Assembly: GCA_050633705.1 (NCBI GenBank)
Contig: JBOEGZ010000005.1
Coordinates: 62,001 to 126,000, forward strand
DNA from: JAJFHI01 sp050633705
Lineage (GTDB): Bacteria > Pseudomonadota > Alphaproteobacteria > Rhizobiales > Hyphomicrobiaceae
Reading direction: 5' to 3'
DNA: 64,000 nt
Shown here: positions 36,427-44,993 of the stretch, piece by piece
Numbering within the stretch: position 1 is the first letter of the stretch
Layout: every line of letters starts with the position of its first letter
Translations under genes and position numbers: made by a program
Notes under the pieces: model-generated
Told to the model about the DNA's origin: nothing
Database searches by the model: none
What the model saw: only the letters and a program-made list of their open reading frames with translations

Positions 36427-37377
36427 TCAGCTGCTGGCGTCCATTAATGTGCGAACATGGACACCGACAGATCGTGCGAGCGCGGCGAGATTATAGCCGC
36501 CCTCCAGCATCGATACGATGCGACCGTCACATTGGGCATCCGCGATCAGGGCCAATTGCTCTGTTACCCACATAAAATCCGACTCAACCAAAGCAAGACT
36601 CGCCAGCGGATCATCTTTGTGAGCATCAAATCCGGCTGAAATCAGAATAATATCAGGATGGAAACTTTTCAGCGCCGGCAATATGCGGTTTTCGAAAGCA
36701 TCGCGAAATTTCTCGCCATCATCATTAGCCGCGAGAGGCGCGTTCCAAATATTGCCAACCCCAGTTTCACTAAGAGCACCGCTGCCTGGAAACAATGGCA
36801 TTTGGTGCGACGACGCAAAAAACAAATCCTTGTCGTTCCAAAAAATGTTCTGTGTACCGTTCCCATGATGCACATCAAAATCGACAACCGCGATGCGTTC
36901 TGCACCATGTTTGGCGCGCGCATATTTTCCAGCAATGGCAATGTTTGAAAACAAACAAAAACCCATGGCCTTGTCTGCCTCGGCATGATGCCCACATGGG
37001 CGCACCTGACAGAACGCGTTTTTGATACCCGACTTTTTATCAAATACCGCATCAACAGCATCCAATCCCGAACCGACAGCGCGCAAGGCCGCTTCCCAGC
37101 TTCCCGGAGACATCACAGTGTCGGGATCAAGACGGACCAACTCTCCACCGGCTGGCGGGCGGGCGGCTTTGATCCGCTCGATATGCGTTTTGGGATGGGC
37201 CAACAATATTTGTTCTTCAATATCATCGCGCAACGCCGGCTCTTCGCGCACCAGCGGATTGAAGAGCTCGTGTTCTAAAACCTTGCTGATGGCGCGAAGC
37301 CGATCTGGGCGTTCGGGGTGTCCGTCACCGGTCAAGTGGTTCAGAAATGATGCGTGCGTGAGATGAAGCGTCGGCAT
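36427..37377 (-). CDS. Histone deacetylase family protein (acetylpolyamine/acetoin-type amidohydrolase)
   Basis: 316 residues. Zinc amidohydrolase signatures: HPERPDRLRAI, VRPCGHHAEADKAMGFCLFSNIAIA (tandem His), VVDFDVHHGNGTQNIFW (metal-binding Asp and His), ASSHQMPLFPGSG, SAGFDAHKDDPLA and LEGGYN. It probably deacetylates small molecules such as acetylated polyamines, or acetylated proteins. Typical neighbour of xseB in this bacterial group. Confidence 0.93.
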   Translation of the reverse strand: MPTLHLTHASFLNHLTGDGHPERPDRLRAISKVLEHELFNPLVREEPALRDDIEEQILLAHPKTHIERIKAARPPAGGELVRLDPDTVMSPGSWEAALRAVGSGLDAVDAVFDKKSGIKNAFCQVRPCGHHAEADKAMGFCLFSNIAIAGKYARAKHGAERIAVVDFDVHHGNGTQNIFWNDKDLFFASSHQMPLFPGSGALSETGVGNIWNAPLAANDDGEKFRDAFENRILPALKSFHPDIILISAGFDAHKDDPLASLALVESDFMWVTEQLALIADAQCDGRIVSMLEGGYNLAALARSVGVHVRTLMDASS

Positions 37378-37581
37378 AAATTTAGCAGTCCGAAAAACGA
37401 AGAAGGTCTCAATCTGGCATAACGCCCAGGCGTGTCACGCCACCGCAAACACCACAAAGAGGAATTCGCGAACTGTCCAAGACTAGCCGAGACAACGGCG
37501 TCTGTCACAATTACCAGCAAATTAGAAATAACACGCGATTTTTCGTTTAATTCCAGAGAGATCTCGAATCAATTTGCTCGC

Positions 37582-38466
37582 TCAAGGCCTCAACTTCGCC
37601 AGATCTGCCACTTCGACACCCGGTGGCGGCGCAATATCCTGTGGCACAAAAAAATCTGGCGCCAGGGGCATTGTCGGATCAACGCGGTAGTTTTCAAAGT
37701 CAGTTATGGCCCCAACCTCATGCAAGAAATTGTCATCAATCAAGAAACGACCCGAAAACTCTTTCGCGTCTTGCATAAAGACCAAATGGGCTGCATCAGC
37801 CAATATCTCTGGACTTCTGCTCATGCGCATGAGTCGATCACCACCAAGAATATTTTTGATCGCAGCTGTCGCAACGGTCGTTCGTGGCCATAATGCATTG
37901 ACAGCAATTCCATCAGCCTTGAATTCTTCAGCTAACCCCAAGACAGCGAGGCTCATTCCATATTTGGCAATCGAATAGGCGACATGGCCCGAAAACCATT
38001 GTGCTTTCATATCTAAGGGCGGCGACAACATAAGCACATGCGGGTTGCTCGATTTCTTCAGATGGGGTGCACAAGCTTTTGTGGTCAGTAGTGTCCCCCG
38101 CGTATTGACACCAAACATCAAGTCGATGCGTTTGGGTTCTGTATGAGCTAATGGTGTGAGAGAAATCGCGGACGCATTATTGACGCAAATATCAAGCCCG
38201 CCAAACTGCGCGACGGTTTTACTCACGGCTTCCTGAATCTGATCTTCATCACGAATATCGCACTGAAGAGCTAAGGCCCTCCCACCTGCTTGCTCAATTT
38301 CATCTGCCGCCGTATGGATCGTTCCTTCCAATTTGGCATGGGGTTGGGTTGTCTTTGCTGCAATAGCGATATTGGCACCGTCTCTTGCTGCACGTTTGGC
38401 AATGGCCAAGCCAATACCTCGACTTCCACCAGTGATAAAAAGCGTTTTGCCTTCAAGTGAAGCCAT
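37582..38466 (-). CDS. Short-chain dehydrogenase/reductase (HSDL2-like)
   Basis: 294 residues. NAD(P) site ITGGSRGIGLAIAKRAARDGANIAIAAKT, NNASAISL, the active-site Tyr-x3-Lys in VAYSIAKYGMS, and VNALWPRTTVATAAIKNILGG, the last characteristic of the hydroxysteroid dehydrogenase-like 2 group. The C-terminus ends ...DLAKLRP without an SCP2 domain. Substrate unknown; probably lipid-related. Confidence 0.9.
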   Translation of the reverse strand: MASLEGKTLFITGGSRGIGLAIAKRAARDGANIAIAAKTTQPHAKLEGTIHTAADEIEQAGGRALALQCDIRDEDQIQEAVSKTVAQFGGLDICVNNASAISLTPLAHTEPKRIDLMFGVNTRGTLLTTKACAPHLKKSSNPHVLMLSPPLDMKAQWFSGHVAYSIAKYGMSLAVLGLAEEFKADGIAVNALWPRTTVATAAIKNILGGDRLMRMSRSPEILADAAHLVFMQDAKEFSGRFLIDDNFLHEVGAITDFENYRVDPTMPLAPDFFVPQDIAPPPGVEVADLAKLRP

Positions 38467-38532
38467 GTCCAGGTCCCAATTCTAGAAAGTATCAACGGTT
38501 CTTGGCACTAAAAGAGCCCCACAACTATCGTA

Positions 38533-40062
38533 TCACGAAGACCGTAATTTCCGAAACACCCAACCGAGTGCACGAAACGGAAGCAGAATGATTCCAATTA
38601 CATTATCGAGAATTGCACAAAGTGCCGCCGGCAAGGCGACAACCGGCCAGAACACAAACACCAACACCAAGATGCGTGCAACACGCGCGGCGTTATATCC
38701 AAACATGCTGGCGTAGTCTTTGGCATCTTCCTTCGGCCAAACAAATCCCCACCACTTTACGATGAAGCCAAAGCCAATCACGCCGACAACCATCAAGACC
38801 AGATAAGCAATGTGAACGAATGACGGCAACCAGGGAAAGATACGCCGATCAAACTCAGTTTGTTGTTCTCGACTGTTGGCGTGCACATTGATGGCCGATG
38901 TCATAACATTTCCCGTAATCTCTGAAACCACACCTTCAATCCACTTACCAACCGTGCCGCTAATCGGTTGCGATGCCTTACCATCCGGCAAAACATCCAA
39001 AACAACCCGTTCACGTGATGTCGCCTTTGCTGTCACTTGGAATTGGCCACGTCCAGCACCCAACGCGTTGATGAAATCTGCAAATGTCGCACGCTTAACA
39101 GCTTGGTCCAGCCCTTCAACTCCGACCTTTTGCCAAAACCAATTGCGCCCGCCCGGCTGGGTGGCTGCAGCCTGTAGCACAACGAGATTGACGTCATTCT
39201 TACTGGCAGCCGTTGTCAAAGCGCTGACGGCAATTTTTTGCTCTCCGCCGCCACCGCTTGGTTTAAAATAAAGCACGCCATCTTCGACACGCCCGGTGAC
39301 CACGACAGTTTGCCCCCGGATACTTTTAAGTGCTGTTTTAAGTTTCCAGGGATCAATGGAATCAACCATTGCATTTTTGGTTTTCGCATCGAACCTCGGC
39401 GTCGCACTCAAACGATCAGCGCCGCCAGGTTGGAATGAAAAAATTCTAATGTCTGAAGAATTAAGCGGCCTATTGAGTTGCCAAACGGCTTCCCGGAACC
39501 CTTTAGCGCCCGTCAAATTTACAACAACGTTTGGACGCACAGCAGCCCGTATGGGTTGCGAACTCGACGTTGGCCGACGCCCAATTGGAAAACTTTCCCG
39601 CCCGGATACGATAAATAACTCAGCGTCCTCCGGCAGGTCTTTTAACAGGGCACGGCGGTTAAAAATCGTTTCTTCGCTTATGTGTAATTCCAGGCGCCGC
39701 CCCGCCCCACTTACATCAGGTGCAAGATTGTCGGCCATGCGCGCCAACTCATCCGCATTTGCGGCCGTAAATGTTTCACCATTGCGACTAACAAACGTCC
39801 AATGCCCTTCCGGTGTTGCATGCGCGCCAACTGCAACCGTGTTTGGTTTTTCTGGCAACGTTTTGACCAGACGACCAGCATCATCGAGAGCGTCTATGCC
39901 ATGCTTGGCAGATTTTGTGCCGACTTCACCGGCTTCGCGGACCAGTTTTGAAAAAAATCCAGCTTGAGCGCCGCCAATTCCAAACACCACCGCGCTGACA
40001 GCGAACAACGCCAAAAGACCTGCAATTACCGAATATCGTTTCACAAAAAACACCAGTGCCAA
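38533..40062 (-). CDS. Exported membrane protein of unknown function
   Basis: 509 residues from a TTG preceded by GAGAGAG; an in-frame GTG seven codons later is an alternative. Layout: an N-terminal hydrophobic segment (SVIAGLLALFAVSAVVFGIGGAQAGFFSK), then about 370 residues that should be outside the cytoplasm, containing SRNGETFTAANADELARMADNLAPDV, a GRESFPIGRRP loop, and VVVTGRVEDGVLYFKPSGGGGEQK. Then come two hydrophobic segments (AYLVLMVVGVIGFGFIVKWWGFVW and ILVLVFVFWPVVALPAALCAILDNVIGIILL) and a basic tail. No family recognised. Its left neighbour is the SDR gene on the same strand. Confidence 0.7.
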   Translation of the reverse strand: MALVFFVKRYSVIAGLLALFAVSAVVFGIGGAQAGFFSKLVREAGEVGTKSAKHGIDALDDAGRLVKTLPEKPNTVAVGAHATPEGHWTFVSRNGETFTAANADELARMADNLAPDVSGAGRRLELHISEETIFNRRALLKDLPEDAELFIVSGRESFPIGRRPTSSSQPIRAAVRPNVVVNLTGAKGFREAVWQLNRPLNSSDIRIFSFQPGGADRLSATPRFDAKTKNAMVDSIDPWKLKTALKSIRGQTVVVTGRVEDGVLYFKPSGGGGEQKIAVSALTTAASKNDVNLVVLQAAATQPGGRNWFWQKVGVEGLDQAVKRATFADFINALGAGRGQFQVTAKATSRERVVLDVLPDGKASQPISGTVGKWIEGVVSEITGNVMTSAINVHANSREQQTEFDRRIFPWLPSFVHIAYLVLMVVGVIGFGFIVKWWGFVWPKEDAKDYASMFGYNAARVARILVLVFVFWPVVALPAALCAILDNVIGIILLPFRALGWVFRKLRSS

Positions 40063-40168
40063 GCTCTCTCACTCTGTTGAAATCGATTTTTGTCCGTTCG
40101 TGTGTAAATATCAACTTCGTGACATGAGAAAGAAAAGGCCGTGTGGCCAAACTTCAATCTTTGTACCC

Positions 40169-40963
40169 CTAGCTTCCAACTTTTGAAAAATTCGCCGGAC
40201 GCTTTTCCAGAAAAGCCTGAAATGCCTCCTGCGCTTCCGGTGATTTCATCTGGCGAGAAAACACCTCGCTTTCCGCTTTCATTGCTGCCTCTAGTTCAAC
40301 ATTTGAACCGCGCATCAAGCGTCGGGCCAAGGCCAACGCTTCAGGTGGTTTTTTTGCCAACTTTTGCGCGCCCTGGTAGCAGACCTTTTCCAGCTCATCA
40401 CGTGCCACGACCGCATTGACAACGCCAGCATTGGCCATTTCTTCGGCTGTGAATGTTTCACCCAATAACAGCATTTGAGCCGCTCTGGCGTATCCCATCC
40501 GTCGTGGCATCAACACGCTTGATCCTGCTTCCGGGACCAGGCCCAGATCTAAAAACGGTGTCGCAAATGTTGCGCAATGCGAAGCAAAGACCAAATCGCA
40601 GTGAAACAGCATGGTTGTGCCAATTCCAACAGCCGGGCCATCGACAGCGGCAATCATCGGTTTGGTGACGCGCGGGAGAACCTCAATAAACCGTAAAACA
40701 TCGGCCAACAGTCCGCCGCCAGCTTGATCGTGCCCTTGTGCTGCGGTGAGAAATTCCTTGATGTCGTTGCCGGCGGTAAAAATGCCACCCGACCCGACGA
40801 AAATGTGCACGCTCACCTCAGAGTTTGCATCACCCGCAATCAGAGCATCCGCTAAAGCCCGATACATGTCTCCTGTAAGGGCATTTTTTTTCTCCGGGCG
40901 CGCAAAACGCAATGTTTGAATGCGGTTGGCTTGTGTTATCTCAACATCGGTTGTTGTTGCCAT
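40169..40963 (-). CDS. Crotonase-fold enoyl-CoA hydratase/isomerase
   Basis: 264 residues from ATG 40963 (GGGAG upstream); an ATG at 40981 overlapping the previous stop is an alternative. Crotonase motifs: RFARPEKKNALTGDMYRALADAL, FVGSGGIFTAGNDIKEF (oxyanion hole), AVDGPAVGIGTTMLFHCDLVFAS and ATFATPFLDLGLVPEAGSS. The first acid of hydratases is replaced (ATPF) while the second Glu in VPEAG is kept, as in delta-3,delta-2-enoyl-CoA isomerases. It is translationally linked to the acyl-CoA dehydrogenase gene just before it. Confidence 0.9.
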   Translation of the reverse strand: MATTTDVEITQANRIQTLRFARPEKKNALTGDMYRALADALIAGDANSEVSVHIFVGSGGIFTAGNDIKEFLTAAQGHDQAGGGLLADVLRFIEVLPRVTKPMIAAVDGPAVGIGTTMLFHCDLVFASHCATFATPFLDLGLVPEAGSSVLMPRRMGYARAAQMLLLGETFTAEEMANAGVVNAVVARDELEKVCYQGAQKLAKKPPEALALARRLMRGSNVELEAAMKAESEVFSRQMKSPEAQEAFQAFLEKRPANFSKVGS

Positions 40964-40980
40964 TGGTATAGCCGCTCCCA

Positions 40981-42759
40981 TCAAACATGTAGGTGGTCAG
41001 GCGCAACATCCAATATCGCGTCTGCACCAGTCATAACCGATTGGGCAAGCCCAGGGGCTGCGGTGGCCAAATTCTCGACAAAAAACCGCGCCAACAAAAT
41101 GCCATCTCCACCATTGTTGGAATTTCGCGCCTCGCTCAAAGCTGTCTTGACGAGATAACATCCCCCGACCGTCAATCCAAACAAGCGTAGATATGGCGTT
41201 GCACCCGCCAATGCAGCTTGGGGCTCACCTGACAACTTGTTGCCCATCCACTGCGTTGCCTCAGTCAGTGCATTTAACGCATCGGTCAATCGTTCAGACA
41301 TGCCCGAAAATTCCGCTTGATTAGATGCCCCCAAGTCCTCAACAATATGTTGCAACTCTCCAAGGTAGGTCTTCACGACATCCCCGCCTTCAAGTGGCAG
41401 CTTGCGGGTGACCAGATCGATCGCCTGAATTCCATTGGTGCCTTCATAAATCGGTAGAATTCGCGCATCCCGGTAGTATTGAGCAGCCCCTGTTTCTTCA
41501 ATAAAGCCCATGCCTCCATGAACCTGGACCCCCATGCTTGAGACTTCACAGGCAATATCTGTCGAAAAGGCTTTGGCAATGGGTGTCAACAATGCTGCCA
41601 TTTGCTCGGCGGCTTTCCTGCCTTCCTTGTCAGGCAAACGTTGCGCTTTATCCAATTCACGCGCGGTCACCAGGCAGATCGATCTCGCGGCCTGCGTCAT
41701 TGATCGCATTGTTAAAATCGTACGACGAATATCGGCATGTGCTAAAATGGGCGCCATCGCACCTTTACCAACACCGTCGGCATGACCCTGGCGACGTTCA
41801 CTTGCATAAGCTCGTGCACGCTGTGTTGCACGCTCGGCCAATGAGACCCCTTGCACGCCAACGGCAAGACGCGCATGGTTCATCATAATAAACATCGTGT
41901 TGAGACCGCGATTTTCTTCCCCGATCAAATACCCGACCGCGCCATCACCTTCCCCGTATGACATCACGCATGTTGGACTGGCATGAATGCCAAGTTTTTC
42001 TTCCAGACCGATACACTTCACATCATTGCGCGCGCCCAAAGACCCGTCTTCATTGACGAGATATTTCGGCACCAAGAATAACGAAATGCCACGTGTTCCT
42101 TCAGGGGCATCGGGCAACCGGGCCAGCACCAGGTGAATGATGTTGTCCGTCAACTCATGGTCACCATAGGTGATAAATATTTTCGTGCCGGTTATCCGAT
42201 ATGTCCCATCACCATTTGCCACCGCCTTGGTCTTAATTCCGCGCAAGTCAGACCCTGCCTGTGGCTCGGTCAGGTTCATCGTCCCAGTCCATTCACCAGA
42301 CACCATTTTTGCTAGGTAGGTGTCTTTGAGCTGGTTTGAACCGTCGGCTTCTATCGCGTCAATCGCACCTTGCGTCAGCAATGGACACAAACCGAACGAA
42401 AGATTGGCGCTATTCCAAATCTCACAGACCGCCATCGCAACAACTGCCGGCAAACCTTGTCCGCCATAGGCTTGTGACCCCGGCAGACCATTCCAACCTG
42501 CCTCAGTAAATTGGCGATAAGCACTTTTCCAACCTTTGGGTGTTTGCACGACACCATCGGTCAACGTCGAACCCGCTCGGTCGCCCGGCCAATTGAGTGG
42601 GTCCAGCACTTGGGCTCCAAACCGTCCAGCCTCCTCAATGATCGCACGGACGGTATCTTCATCGAGCCCGTCCCAATCACCATTTTCAATCAATCCATCG
42701 AGATCGACGACATCCTTAAGGACAGTCATGATGTCGTCTACTGGAGATTGGTATGTCAT
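40981..42759 (-). CDS. Acyl-CoA dehydrogenase, long form (DmdC-like)
   Basis: 592 residues, longer than standard acyl-CoA dehydrogenases because of an extra C-terminal domain. FAD enzyme motifs: MNLTEPQAGSDLRGIKTKA, ITGTKIFITYGDHEL, GVQVHGGMGFIEETGAAQYYRDARILPIYEGTNGIQAIDLVTRKL, the last with the catalytic Glu. This architecture is shared by 3-methylmercaptopropionyl-CoA dehydrogenase (DmdC) and other FadE-like proteins; sequence alone does not separate them. The stop overlaps the downstream crotonase region, so the two probably act in one beta-oxidation-like sequence. Confidence 0.9.
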   Translation of the reverse strand: MTYQSPVDDIMTVLKDVVDLDGLIENGDWDGLDEDTVRAIIEEAGRFGAQVLDPLNWPGDRAGSTLTDGVVQTPKGWKSAYRQFTEAGWNGLPGSQAYGGQGLPAVVAMAVCEIWNSANLSFGLCPLLTQGAIDAIEADGSNQLKDTYLAKMVSGEWTGTMNLTEPQAGSDLRGIKTKAVANGDGTYRITGTKIFITYGDHELTDNIIHLVLARLPDAPEGTRGISLFLVPKYLVNEDGSLGARNDVKCIGLEEKLGIHASPTCVMSYGEGDGAVGYLIGEENRGLNTMFIMMNHARLAVGVQGVSLAERATQRARAYASERRQGHADGVGKGAMAPILAHADIRRTILTMRSMTQAARSICLVTARELDKAQRLPDKEGRKAAEQMAALLTPIAKAFSTDIACEVSSMGVQVHGGMGFIEETGAAQYYRDARILPIYEGTNGIQAIDLVTRKLPLEGGDVVKTYLGELQHIVEDLGASNQAEFSGMSERLTDALNALTEATQWMGNKLSGEPQAALAGATPYLRLFGLTVGGCYLVKTALSEARNSNNGGDGILLARFFVENLATAAPGLAQSVMTGADAILDVAPDHLHV

Positions 42760-42930
42760 AAGGTCCTCTTGGTCATTGCTGATGAGCGCATTTTGGCCAA
42801 CTCAACATCTCAGTCAGCCACCCCGTTTAACCTATCGGGCTTGATCGTTAACCTGGTCGTTGTAAAAGGCAAGCCACACCTTAATTTGTTCCAATAATTG
42901 GATACGCCAGCCCGAGAATAAAGCTCTACC

Positions 42931-43887
42931 ATGCCAATCCAACCCGCAACACCTGAGACTTTCGCGACAGCCAGTTCGGCTTTGATTGCCGGCCGGCTCG
43001 TGGCATTTCCAACAGAGACCGTTTATGGGCTTGGCGCACTGGCAACAGATAGCAATGCGGTGGCCTCGATATTTGAAACCAAAGCTCGACCACAACTTAA
43101 TCCACTCATCGTCCACGTTGCCAATCAGGTGGGCGCCACCAAGCTCGCTCGATTTTCAGATGACGCCCGTAAACTTGCGGATGCCTTTTGGCCTGGCCCG
43201 CTCACGCTTGTTCTTGAGATGCTTCCAACAGCAGGACTAAGCCCCTTGGTTACGGCGGGTAATGATACGGTCGCGATCCGTGTGCCAGCTCACCCCGTTG
43301 CCCAACAGCTTCTGGCAGAACTTGCCCAACCCATCGCCGCTCCCTCAGCAAACAAGTCTGGTCACGTTAGTCCAACGACTGCAGCTCACGTGCACGGCGA
43401 CCTCGGGACAGCCGTTGCTCACATCATCGACGGTGGGGCGACAACGCTTGGATTGGAATCGACCATTGTTGATGTCAGCCAGGCAACACCAATACTCTTG
43501 CGCCCAGGAAGCATCACGCCAGCCATGTTGTCTAAAGTCCTTGGCCAAGACATTGCGGTTGCAAACAAAACCACGAAAACTCCGAACGCACCTGGACAAC
43601 TCGCAAGCCATTACGCACCGCGCGCAAAAATTCGATTGAATGCGAAACACATCAACCCCGGCGAAGCTTTGCTGGCGTTTGGACGCCCTCCAAACGAGAC
43701 CCCTGACCTCATGGTCAACCTAAGTGAAAATGGAGATTTGGTTGAAGCGGCTGCAAACCTATTTGCCGCTTTACGCGAATTGGATGCTCAGCGTCCTGAA
43801 ATAATCGCTGTCATGTCCATACCGCCTGATGGTTTGGGTATCGCGATCAACGACAGGCTCGCTCGTGCAGCCGCACCACGGCCTTAG
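42931..43887 (+). CDS. L-threonylcarbamoyladenylate synthase (Sua5 form)
   Basis: 318 residues. The YrdC core (GRLVAFPTETVYGLGALATDSNAVASIFETKARPQLNPLIVHV, FWPGPLTLVLEM, VAIRVPAHPVAQQLL, PIAAPSANKSGHVSPTTAAHV, STIVDVS, LRPGSI) is followed by a linker with the PGQLASHYAPRAKIRL motif and a C-terminal Sua5 domain, which distinguishes it from the shorter TsaC. It makes the intermediate for t6A37 modification of ANN-decoding tRNAs. Divergent from the acyl-CoA dehydrogenase. Confidence 0.95.
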   Translation: MPIQPATPETFATASSALIAGRLVAFPTETVYGLGALATDSNAVASIFETKARPQLNPLIVHVANQVGATKLARFSDDARKLADAFWPGPLTLVLEMLPTAGLSPLVTAGNDTVAIRVPAHPVAQQLLAELAQPIAAPSANKSGHVSPTTAAHVHGDLGTAVAHIIDGGATTLGLESTIVDVSQATPILLRPGSITPAMLSKVLGQDIAVANKTTKTPNAPGQLASHYAPRAKIRLNAKHINPGEALLAFGRPPNETPDLMVNLSENGDLVEAAANLFAALRELDAQRPEIIAVMSIPPDGLGIAINDRLARAAAPRP

Positions 43888-43995
43888 AACAGGCTATTTA
43901 TCCAAGCTCTGAGCGGAGTTGGTCTGCTTTTGTTGCAAGAAAATTTTCTGTAGGTCTCGGCGTGATGATCTTGGTGTCGAGGTACTTTAGAAACG

Positions 43996-44790
43996 TTACC
44001 AAACGCCACGCGTGACACCAACATAACAATACCGCCAGAGGGTTGGTGGAAACCACTGACGAGATGGCAGATCAACCCGCTTTGGCACCAAGCCGCCCGC
44101 CAAACCATCTTCAATAGCCCTTGCAAAAAGGGGAAGTGCAGTGGCCGCCTGGACGTATTGATACGTCATAATTGTATCGTCGTCGGTATAATCGACGTGA
44201 GCTTGGTATAAGACGTCACCGGTATCGACACCATCGTCGACCAAATGAATCGTGACGCCTGCATTTTCATCATCGTGTTCCGCCCGCGCCCAGTAAGCGG
44301 GATGTTGTCCGCGATATTTGGGGTTGGTACCGGCATGATAATTGATAAACGGCGCCGACACGCAATTCAGCGTCTTCGTGGAAATTATGCGTGTTCCGTA
44401 AACGCCAACGATGTCTGGATTTAATTCACGAAGCAGCTCACGACAGTGTTGCGAATTGACCGATGCCACACGGTGAATTGTGACACACTTTGACGGTGTT
44501 GGGTCGAGCTTCTTGGTTTGCAAAATTTTGCAGAGCCGTCGTTGGTAGCGCGGTGCACAAGCACGCAAAACAACACCAAGAACGGCTTGTCCAATGGCTG
44601 CAACAATACCGTTCAAGCGCACGCGACGACGCAAAATTTCAGACTTTTTCTCCTGCTGTTCTTCGATAACAACGATAGACCCAAGGCGTTCGACCAAGCC
44701 ATTGACGATGATCGTGCCAAGCGTTCCACCAGCGGTCAAAACAACGACCGGCGTTCGGTATGTCTCAGAATTGGCAGGCGGGCACGTCAA
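43996..44790 (-). CDS. Formyltransferase-domain protein
   Basis: 264 residues. The N-terminal Rossmann-like part (VVVLTAGGTLGTIIVNGLVERL) is followed by a formyl-transferase core: ELNPDIVGVYGTRIISTKTL, FINYHAGTNPKYRGQHPAYWA (catalytic His) and GVTIHLVDDGVDTGDVLYQ (catalytic Asp). It lacks the Fmt C-terminal domain and the SLLP motif of methionyl-tRNA formyltransferase, so a sugar or small-molecule substrate is more likely. The start is TTG 44790; an ATG with a nearby AGGAAAG at 44797-44799 is out of frame. Confidence 0.85.
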   Translation of the reverse strand: MTCPPANSETYRTPVVVLTAGGTLGTIIVNGLVERLGSIVVIEEQQEKKSEILRRRVRLNGIVAAIGQAVLGVVLRACAPRYQRRLCKILQTKKLDPTPSKCVTIHRVASVNSQHCRELLRELNPDIVGVYGTRIISTKTLNCVSAPFINYHAGTNPKYRGQHPAYWARAEHDDENAGVTIHLVDDGVDTGDVLYQAHVDYTDDDTIMTYQYVQAATALPLFARAIEDGLAGGLVPKRVDLPSRQWFPPTLWRYCYVGVTRGVW

Positions 44791-44930
44791 TGGACGTCAT
44801 CTTTCCTATTAGAAAACCAAAGAAAATCTCTCTATAGATTAAGGTCTCCAACGCAATTCTCACGCCAGAAAAACTGGCATTGTTTGATGCCATGTTGGCG
44901 TTTCAATCACGGATGCAAGTGCATCAAAAC

Positions 44931-44961
44931 GAAACGGGCGTCCTTTTTGAAAGGACGCCCG
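44931..44961 (-). terminator. Intrinsic terminator of the Clp-N/coiled-coil gene
   Basis: An 11-bp perfect stem (CGGGCGTCCTT with AAGGACGCCCG) and a short loop, about 33 bases after the stop on the reverse strand, followed by TTTCGTTTTG. Confidence 0.8.
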
Positions 44962-44993
44962 AAGTGTCATTTTATTACAAGTTGTATTTCGCT

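Noticed and set aside
39296..39967. 223-codon forward ORF antisense to the exported membrane protein gene
   Set aside because: The reverse frame has a signal peptide and membrane segments and runs 509 codons; the forward frame has neither a ribosome site nor protein character.
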